A DNA stretch of 11,844 nucleotides, taken from contig CAMGKS010000024.1 of assembly GCA_946056785.1 (NCBI GenBank), positions 1 to 11,844 on the forward strand, given 5' to 3'. This DNA comes from an uncultured Clostridia bacterium (GTDB taxonomy: Bacteria > Bacillota > Clostridia > Christensenellales > CAG-917). Each line of letters opens with the position of its first letter. Positions within the stretch are counted from its first letter, which is position 1. The notes under the pieces were generated by a model. It did not search any database, was not told where the DNA came from, and saw nothing but the letters and a program-made list of their open reading frames with translations. Shown here one piece after another: positions 6,435 through 11,844 of the stretch. A program made the position numbers and the translations under genes.

Positions 6435-6466
6435 CGCAATAAATTTACTTTTTAATTTTTACGTCA

Positions 6467-6514
6467 TAACGCTTTAACTTCAAAGGTAAAACGCAAAAAA
6501 GCGTTACGTTTTTT
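6467..6514 (+). terminator. Terminator-like overlapping hairpins
   Basis: On the plus strand AACGC (6490-6494) pairs with GCGTT (6501-6505) around an A6 loop and is followed after ACG by T6 (6509-6514). The same 3' arm, as AAAGCGTTA (6498-6506), can instead pair perfectly with TAACGCTTT (6467-6475). The T-tract suits plus-strand transcripts, yet no plus-strand gene is visible. On the minus strand it could weakly end the MBL transcript. Confidence 0.35.
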
Positions 6515-6534
6515 AAGTCTGCGGTAAATTAAGT

Positions 6535-6616
6535 TTTAAATATTTCGACGTAATTTAATTTGCAACCGTTTGTCAGAACGTGAGATTGCAAATTTAAATA
6601 TAGGTCGAAATTTAAA
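6535..6616. repeat. 82-nt imperfect inverted repeat (long hairpin)
   Basis: Two 31-nt arms (6535-6565 and 6586-6616) are complementary at about 28 positions with small indels. The shared blocks are TTTAAA, TTTCGAC/GTCGAAA, ATTT/AAAT and a perfect AATTTGCAA/TTGCAAATT. The 20-nt centre contains a further CGTT/AACG stem with a 6-nt loop. It could be a miniature inverted-repeat element, a structured RNA, or a 3' end stabiliser of the upstream mRNA. Confidence 0.6.
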
Positions 6617-6698
6617 TTTAGAATCGAATTTAAAATAACCTTAATAAAAGTATAACAGCAATTTTAACCACGTTATTTAAGCTAAGCAAAATTATTAC

Positions 6699-7310
6699 TC
6701 AATCAAAATTGATGGGGTTGAGTTTTCTTTCCTCTTCAAGAGTCGTTGCTTCCCCATGCCCCGGCAAAACCTTATAATCGCCGTTTAATGCAAAAAGTTT
6801 ATTGACTATCGAATCTTTCAATTCGGAAAAATCTCCGTCATAAAAATCATATCTGCCGTAAGAGCCGTTCATAAGCGTGTCGCCGCTGAAAATAACGTCG
6901 CCCGTTATATAACAAATTCCGCCCTTCGAATGGCCCGGCGTCCATACGGTTGAAATCTCCATTCCGCATATATTCAACTTTTCCCCGCCGTCAAGAAGCA
7001 CGTCGGGTTTTACGGGGTTAAGTCTTACACCGGCAAGCGACGCCATACTGCGATAGCTGCAAAGTTTATCTTCGTCAAGCCTATGGCAATAAACTTTCGC
7101 CCCTTTGCCTTGAAGAAAACTTGCTCCGTTCATATGGTCAAAATGTCCGTGAGTAAGCAACACGGCTTCAATTTTTACGTTGCGTCGTACTCCTTCGAGA
7201 TACAATCCGTCGCCGTCGTCGCCGGGGTCAACGATAAAGCCCCTGTCGCCCTCATATACCAAATACGTATTCGTGCCAATAACCGAAGTCAAAAACTGTT
7301 CGATTTTCAT
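6699..7310 (-). CDS. Metallo-beta-lactamase-fold hydrolase (glyoxalase II-like)
   Basis: A complete 203-residue single-domain hydrolase of the metallo-beta-lactamase superfamily, closest in look to the short glyoxalase II-like (YcbL/GloB-type) proteins. The binuclear metal site is intact: HGHFDH (H54, H56, D58, H59), H127 in TPGHSKGG, D144 in FSGDTLMNGSYGR and H185 in VLPGHGEAT. The substrate cannot be read from sequence; thioesters such as S-lactoylglutathione analogues are typical for the group, and many Bacillota lack glutathione. There is no signal peptide, so it is cytosolic. The gene begins 1 nt after rel, with its AGGAGATAAG site formed by the last rel codons and stop codon, so translation is probably coupled. 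In Clostridia a hydrolase of this type is commonly found after rel and before hemZ. Confidence 0.93.
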   Translation of the reverse strand: MKIEQFLTSVIGTNTYLVYEGDRGFIVDPGDDGDGLYLEGVRRNVKIEAVLLTHGHFDHMNGASFLQGKGAKVYCHRLDEDKLCSYRSMASLAGVRLNPVKPDVLLDGGEKLNICGMEISTVWTPGHSKGGICYITGDVIFSGDTLMNGSYGRYDFYDGDFSELKDSIVNKLFALNGDYKVLPGHGEATTLEEERKLNPINFD

Positions 7311-7311
7311 C

Positions 7312-9474
7312 TTATCTCCTGATAGCGATAATACCCTGAAGAGAAACTAACTTTCTCGTAAGTTCATCAAGTTCGCTCGTCTTTTTGATTTCTACGGTGA
7401 CGACTATTTCTGCCGTATCGTCTTTTTTATTCAAAACTACGTTCAATGCACAAATCTGCATTTTTAAAGCGGCTATTGCGGCAGAAACCGACGCCAACAT
7501 TCCCGATTTATTCTCGCATGAAATCTTTATCGTGGCTTGATAACTGTCTTTTATGGCAAAAGTGTCCCACGTCGCTTCGATAAGTCGTTCCGGTTCCATT
7601 GATTTCAAATTCGGGCAATCTGCTCTATGCACTGAAACGCCTCTGCCTCTTGATATATAACCGACTATCTTATCTCCCGGGACAGGTGAACAGCAATGGG
7701 AAAGACGAACGGAAAAATCGGCAAATCCTTTAATCAACACGCCGCTCTTAGACGGGTGACGCTGTTTATCTTCCTTTTCATGCACAAGCTCTCCGTCCAC
7801 TAACGGAGCTTTTGCCGCAACTTCGTGAGCGTGTGCTTTGAAACTGTCTATGAGTTTAATAAGAATCTGGTTTGTGGTAATTCCGCCGTATCCGACTGCG
7901 GAATAGAGGTCGTCAAGCGTTGCACACGACTGACGTTGAAGAAGACTTTCAAGTGCGTTAGGAGTCTGCATCAAATCTGAAAGGCTGTATCCGCGGTGAC
8001 GTGCTTCACGCTCCAACATATCCTTTCCTCGTTTGACGTTTTCCTCCTTCATCTCACGCTTAAAATACGCCCTTATTTTTGATTTAGCAGAAGCGGTATG
8101 AGCAAAACTCAGCCAATCACGGCTTGGTCCTTTTGACGCTTCCGACGTGAGAATTTCAACGATATCTCCGTTTTGTAAAGTGGTGGACAAAGGAACAATC
8201 TTTTTGTTTATTCTGGCTCCGACGCATTTGTTTCCGATTGCCGAATGAATTTTATACGCTAAGTCGATAGGTGTTGAACCTTCAGGCAAGTCGTATACGT
8301 CGCCTTTCGGCGTAAAGACAAACACTTCGTCGTCAAAAACGTTTATTTTTACGGAATCCATGAAATCTCTGGCACCTACCACGTCTTTTTCGGCGTCCAT
8401 AACCTCACGAAGCCACCTGACTTTCTCGTCTAACACCGTATCCGCGGTGCTTGTCCTGCCCTCCTTGTATTTCCAATGTGCCGCAACGCCGTATTCTGCA
8501 ATTCTATGCATTTCTTTCGTCCTTATCTGAACTTCAAACGTTTTTCCATACTGCGTCATTACGGTTGTATGAAGCGATTGATAATTGTTTGCTTTCGGCA
8601 CGGCAATATAGTCTTTAACTCTGTTTGGAATAGGTTTCCACATCGTATGAATTTGACCAAGCATCGTATAACATTCTTTTATGTCGTTTACGATAATTCT
8701 CACGGCAAGCAAATCGTAAATTTGATCTATGTCGATATGCAAATTCCGCATTTTTTTGAAAATCGAATAAAAATGCTTCGATCTGCTGCTGACTTCGCCG
8801 TCTATGCCCAATTCGTCGAGTTTAGAATGTATTTGCGAACATATATTATGCAAAAACTCCTCACGTTCGGAATTGTTTTCCTTAACGTAATTTGCTATAT
8901 AATTGTATTCTTTCGGATATATATAGCTCATGGCTATATCTTCAAGTTCGCATTTAAAAAACGAAATACCGAGTCTGCCGGCAAGCGGCGCATAAATTTC
9001 CAAAGTTTCTTTGGCGATCGATTGTTGCTTTTCAGGCGGTTGAAAAGCAAGCGAACGCATATTATGCAATCTGTCGGCAAATTTGATAATTATAACTCTG
9101 AGGTCTTTTGCCATAGCAAAAAACATTTTTCTGAAATTTTCTGCCTGGGCGTCTTCCGAAGTGGAAAATTTAAGTTTATCAAGTTTTGTAACTCCCTGAA
9201 CAAGTTGAAGAATCTCGGCTCCGAACTCCGAGGCAATCTGTTCTTCGGTGACAGGCGTATCTTCCAAAACGTCATGCAAAAACGCCGCAATAGTTGTTTG
9301 TGCGTCAAATCCTATTTCGGCAACAATTTGCGCAACGGCTTCCGGATGAGTTATATACGGCTCGCCGCTCTTTCTCACCTGTCCGGCATGAGCTTCGGCG
9401 GCAAATTCATACGCTTTTTTTACCTGCTCATAATTGTCGGGATAATAATCTTTAAACTTCAATATATCAAACAT
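7312..9474 (-). CDS. rel: Bifunctional (p)ppGpp synthetase/hydrolase Rel
   Basis: A complete 720-residue long RSH protein that makes and degrades the stringent-response alarmone (p)ppGpp. The N-terminal HD hydrolase domain has its metal and catalytic residues: H43, HD at 67-68 in FLHDVLEDT, and D134 in FADRLHNMR. The synthetase domain (about 230-340) contains YDLLAVRI, RVKD at 285-288 (the RxKD form found in bifunctional enzymes, not the ExDD of RelA), NYQSLHTTV and EVQIRT. A TGS domain (about 376-440), a helical region, a zinc-finger/CC segment (HCC at 593-595, H616, C620) and an ACT domain (about 645-720) follow, for ribosome sensing and regulation. Both activities should therefore be functional. 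The start overlaps the end of recJ by 8 nt, with AAAGGAG upstream. The apt and dtd genes often found around rel in Bacillota are absent here. Confidence 0.97.
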   Translation of the reverse strand: MFDILKFKDYYPDNYEQVKKAYEFAAEAHAGQVRKSGEPYITHPEAVAQIVAEIGFDAQTTIAAFLHDVLEDTPVTEEQIASEFGAEILQLVQGVTKLDKLKFSTSEDAQAENFRKMFFAMAKDLRVIIIKFADRLHNMRSLAFQPPEKQQSIAKETLEIYAPLAGRLGISFFKCELEDIAMSYIYPKEYNYIANYVKENNSEREEFLHNICSQIHSKLDELGIDGEVSSRSKHFYSIFKKMRNLHIDIDQIYDLLAVRIIVNDIKECYTMLGQIHTMWKPIPNRVKDYIAVPKANNYQSLHTTVMTQYGKTFEVQIRTKEMHRIAEYGVAAHWKYKEGRTSTADTVLDEKVRWLREVMDAEKDVVGARDFMDSVKINVFDDEVFVFTPKGDVYDLPEGSTPIDLAYKIHSAIGNKCVGARINKKIVPLSTTLQNGDIVEILTSEASKGPSRDWLSFAHTASAKSKIRAYFKREMKEENVKRGKDMLEREARHRGYSLSDLMQTPNALESLLQRQSCATLDDLYSAVGYGGITTNQILIKLIDSFKAHAHEVAAKAPLVDGELVHEKEDKQRHPSKSGVLIKGFADFSVRLSHCCSPVPGDKIVGYISRGRGVSVHRADCPNLKSMEPERLIEATWDTFAIKDSYQATIKISCENKSGMLASVSAAIAALKMQICALNVVLNKKDDTAEIVVTVEIKKTSELDELTRKLVSLQGIIAIRR

Positions 9475-11839
9475 TTATCTCCTTTAAAGTCCGATAAGTT
9501 GGCGACTTGTCCAAACTAGTTTTTACGTTAGCTATATTTATAATACCCTTTTCGTTATACGAAATCAAGTTCAACTCTTGAAAAATCTGCATTGCCGCAA
9601 AAAATTCAAACTTGTTTCCCCCCGCCTTTATCATGATTTCCGATTCCGTTTTAGGCGTAATTTTCATTCCGTTCTTCATCTTTAAACAGGAAAATACGTC
9701 GAGAAGTTTTTCTCTTGTTACAGACGGCAATCTCTGTATCGACGCCTTGTCGTAAAGGTACGTATCGGTTTCGGACGCAGATTTAAAAAGGCTTTGTCCG
9801 ACGGGAACTTCAAAGAAGTAAACTTTGTTGAATGCGGAATATTCAAAATCCGAATTAGGGCAAATAACAATCTGATTCTGAGGGCTGTTGCTCGCCTTTT
9901 CGCCTATTCCGATAAGGAGGCGCTTTTCGTCTTTGACGTTATTTTGAATAAGCTCCAATCCGACGTTTGAAAACGCAACGAACAAATTTCCGAAGTCGCC
10001 GCAATCTATTACGTCGGTCTTTTTTATGCAATCATAAATATCGTATTTTTTCAATTCGTCTTTTTCGACGTCGAGTTTTCTCAAAATTTCCGTTTTAAAA
10101 GCGTTGGTGACAGAAGTCTCGGTAATTTTGCTTTCTTTTTGACTGTCAATTATCTTGCCGTCGTATTCGTCCGCTCTGCCCGAACTCAAAGCGTTTATAG
10201 CCGCCAAATTTAATTTGTCGTCGGATAAATTCATATCTTCGACAAATACGTCTCTTATAACAAGCTGTGCAAAAACTTCATTTTGAAAGCACGATTTAGA
10301 CAAATTTACGATAAAATGCGAATTGCACTCAGCCATGAATATTTCGTTTAACTTATAAAAGCCTATTATTTCATTATTGCCGACTTTTGCTTTTATATGG
10401 TCTGTTCTGCCCAATCTTGAAAATTTCAATCCGTCGGCAGATAGTCGGAATACAGGCTTAGGATTGCCAAAACCGGTCGGTTCGAGCTTTTCAAGTTCCG
10501 TCGCAAAATCAATAAGCGGCTCAGTTATATCCAAATCGGTATCGTAACAAATTTTATCGTAAAAAACGCTTTTATCGAGATATGCCAATTCCCTGTTTAA
10601 CAATTTTTTTACCGTATCGAACTCCCCTTTCATAATTGAAAGTCCCGCCGCAAGGCTGTGTCCGCCAAACGATAAATAATGGCTGTCGAATTTCTTTAAT
10701 ACGGAAAAAACGTTAATTCCGTTTATACTGCGACAGCTACCTTTTAAAACTCCGTCTTTTTCGGCAAAAAGCAAGGTAGGACGGTTGAATTTCTCAACCA
10801 GTCTCGAAGCGGCAATTCCCAATATTCCCGCTTCCCAATTTTCGCTTGCCAAAACAATAAAATTCAAATCGTCAAAACGACTTCCCGAAAGCATTTTCTC
10901 GCAATCCGACACAACTTCGTCGCACTTTTTTTGCCTTTGAACGTTATCACGGCTTAAATCTTCGGCAATTCGGTGAACGATAAAATAATCGTCGGATAAA
11001 AACATTTCCACCGCTTTCATAGCGGTATCCATTCTGCCGGCGGCATTGATTCTCGGAGCAACTTTATACATGATTTCATAAGCGTTCACGTTTTCGCTTA
11101 TAAGCTCTTTTATCGCAAGCGACGGATGTTTTTTCATTTTCTCGATGCCGAGAGAAGCAATAATTCTGTTTTCACTTACAAGCGGAACAATGTCAGCAAT
11201 TGTAGCTATTGCCGCAATATCAACGTACTGCAACGCACTTTTACGGTCGGTCAACGCTTCTGAAAGTTTCAACGCAACGCCCGCCCCGCAAAATTCGTAA
11301 AACGTCGTCCGCTTAACTTTGGGATTTACAATTATGCAATCAGGCAACTCGTCCTGCGGCTCATGATGGTCTGTTATAATTGTATCTATCCCTCTCGCTT
11401 TTAAAAACTCGACTTCGTTGACCGCCGTTATGCCGCAATCAACCGTAATAATTAAATCGACTTTGTGCTTAGCAAGAATTTTTTCCAAAACGGCAACGCT
11501 CATGCCGTAACCGTCGTTATTTCTGTCGGGGACAAAATAGTGCAAAGACGAAACTTTATCGATTAAAGTTTTATACAATATCGTAATCGCGCAAATGCCG
11601 TCGCAGTCATAATCGCCGTAAATTAAAACGCTTTCTTTATTTTGGATTGCCTGATTAATTCTTTGAACAGCTTCACTCATACCTTCGATATCGAAAGGAT
11701 TTATCATATATTCAGGCGAAGGGGTTAAAAATTTGTTTATGCTGTCATCGCCTTCTATGCCTCTTGCACGCAAAATTTGCAAAAATCTTTGCGATAAATT
11801 CAGACAAGATAAAACTTTGGTTTCTTCGGTTTTTTTCAC
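9467..11839 (-). CDS. recJ: Single-stranded-DNA-specific exonuclease RecJ
   Basis: A 790-residue RecJ, a 5'-3' single-strand DNA exonuclease acting in recombination, mismatch and base-excision repair. The DHH domain shows GDYDCDG (75-81), VDCG (133-136), TDHHE with DHH at 157-159, GAGVALKL, IADIVPL and RINAAGRMD (263-271). The DHHA1 domain carries WEAGILGI, GSCRSINGINV and GGHSLAAGL (392-400). An OB-fold-like part (about 455-560) and a divergent C-terminal extension follow, as in the long RecJ of Bacillota (about 786 residues in B. subtilis) rather than the shorter E. coli form. The chosen start is a GTG only 5 nt from the window edge. Its ribosome binding site lies outside, so a slightly longer N-terminus cannot be excluded. 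It leads the recJ-rel-MBL operon. Confidence 0.95.
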   Translation of the reverse strand: MKKTEETKVLSCLNLSQRFLQILRARGIEGDDSINKFLTPSPEYMINPFDIEGMSEAVQRINQAIQNKESVLIYGDYDCDGICAITILYKTLIDKVSSLHYFVPDRNNDGYGMSVAVLEKILAKHKVDLIITVDCGITAVNEVEFLKARGIDTIITDHHEPQDELPDCIIVNPKVKRTTFYEFCGAGVALKLSEALTDRKSALQYVDIAAIATIADIVPLVSENRIIASLGIEKMKKHPSLAIKELISENVNAYEIMYKVAPRINAAGRMDTAMKAVEMFLSDDYFIVHRIAEDLSRDNVQRQKKCDEVVSDCEKMLSGSRFDDLNFIVLASENWEAGILGIAASRLVEKFNRPTLLFAEKDGVLKGSCRSINGINVFSVLKKFDSHYLSFGGHSLAAGLSIMKGEFDTVKKLLNRELAYLDKSVFYDKICYDTDLDITEPLIDFATELEKLEPTGFGNPKPVFRLSADGLKFSRLGRTDHIKAKVGNNEIIGFYKLNEIFMAECNSHFIVNLSKSCFQNEVFAQLVIRDVFVEDMNLSDDKLNLAAINALSSGRADEYDGKIIDSQKESKITETSVTNAFKTEILRKLDVEKDELKKYDIYDCIKKTDVIDCGDFGNLFVAFSNVGLELIQNNVKDEKRLLIGIGEKASNSPQNQIVICPNSDFEYSAFNKVYFFEVPVGQSLFKSASETDTYLYDKASIQRLPSVTREKLLDVFSCLKMKNGMKITPKTESEIMIKAGGNKFEFFAAMQIFQELNLISYNEKGIINIANVKTSLDKSPTYRTLKEINV

Positions 11840-11844
11840 GCATT

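Larger units (their letters stand above)
6350..6698. other. 349-nt AT-rich gap between MBL gene and hemZ-like gene
   Basis: No coding sequence or tRNA is visible. The gap contains an 82-nt imperfect hairpin (6535-6616), terminator-like inverted repeats (6467-6514), a good promoter for the hemZ-like gene (6406-6434) and a small leader hairpin (about 6370-6389). No strong minus-strand terminator for the upstream operon was found. Confidence 0.7.

Noticed and set aside
8476..9519. Long plus-strand open frame of 347 codons opposite rel
   Set aside because: It lies wholly antisense to the well-supported rel gene and the start of recJ's overlap, has no convincing ribosome binding site or recognisable domain, and its Phe/Arg/Asn-rich composition is what the reverse frame of rel gives.
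11841..11843. ATG at the right edge as the recJ start
   Set aside because: It is in a different frame from RecJ; the GTG at 11839 is in frame, though a start outside the window remains possible.

Overview
The window is a stretch of low-GC bacterial chromosome in which every convincing gene lies on the minus strand, so it is read from high to low coordinates. The gene set (a long RecJ, a bifunctional Rel, an HxHxDH hydrolase, a HemZ-type radical SAM protein, S15 and PNPase), the AGGAGG-type ribosome binding sites and the TTGACA/TATAAT-type promoters point to Bacillota, most likely an uncultured gut-type Clostridia. The order recJ-rel-MBL-hemZ and the presence of HemZ are the main reasons for Clostridia; the species cannot be named from this sequence.

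Layout from right to left. (1) 11839-6699: a tight operon of recJ, rel (overlapping recJ by 8 nt) and a metallo-beta-lactamase-fold hydrolase (1 nt after rel). (2) 6698-6350: an AT-rich gap with a long imperfect hairpin, a small terminator-like hairpin and a good sigma-70-type promoter for the next gene. (3) 6349-4940: the HemZ-like radical SAM protein. (4) 4939-4535: a gap holding two imperfect direct repeats, AAATTTGCA-type palindromes and the rpsO promoter and leader. (5) 4534-2052: rpsO, an intrinsic terminator, then pnp, ended by a second clear terminator at about 1908-1936. (6) 1830-1: a separate three-gene unit of a small XRE-type regulator, an SPFH-like protein and a coiled-coil protein cut by the window edge. 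It is driven by a near-consensus promoter whose -10 box sits inside a perfect 8+8 bp inverted repeat.

Regions 1 to 5 are housekeeping: DNA repair and recombination (RecJ), the stringent response (Rel), tetrapyrrole-related or other radical SAM chemistry (HemZ-like), ribosome assembly (S15) and RNA turnover (PNPase). Translational coupling is likely across recJ-rel-MBL, because each ribosome binding site lies in the end of the preceding gene.

The least familiar part is the XRE/SPFH/coiled-coil unit at the left end. A self-regulated promoter followed by an SPFH-like protein and a partner rich in charged helices suggests an inducible envelope-stress, scaffold or defence-like module, but its function cannot be established here. 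The repeats in the two AT-rich gaps are the other structures that the genes do not explain.
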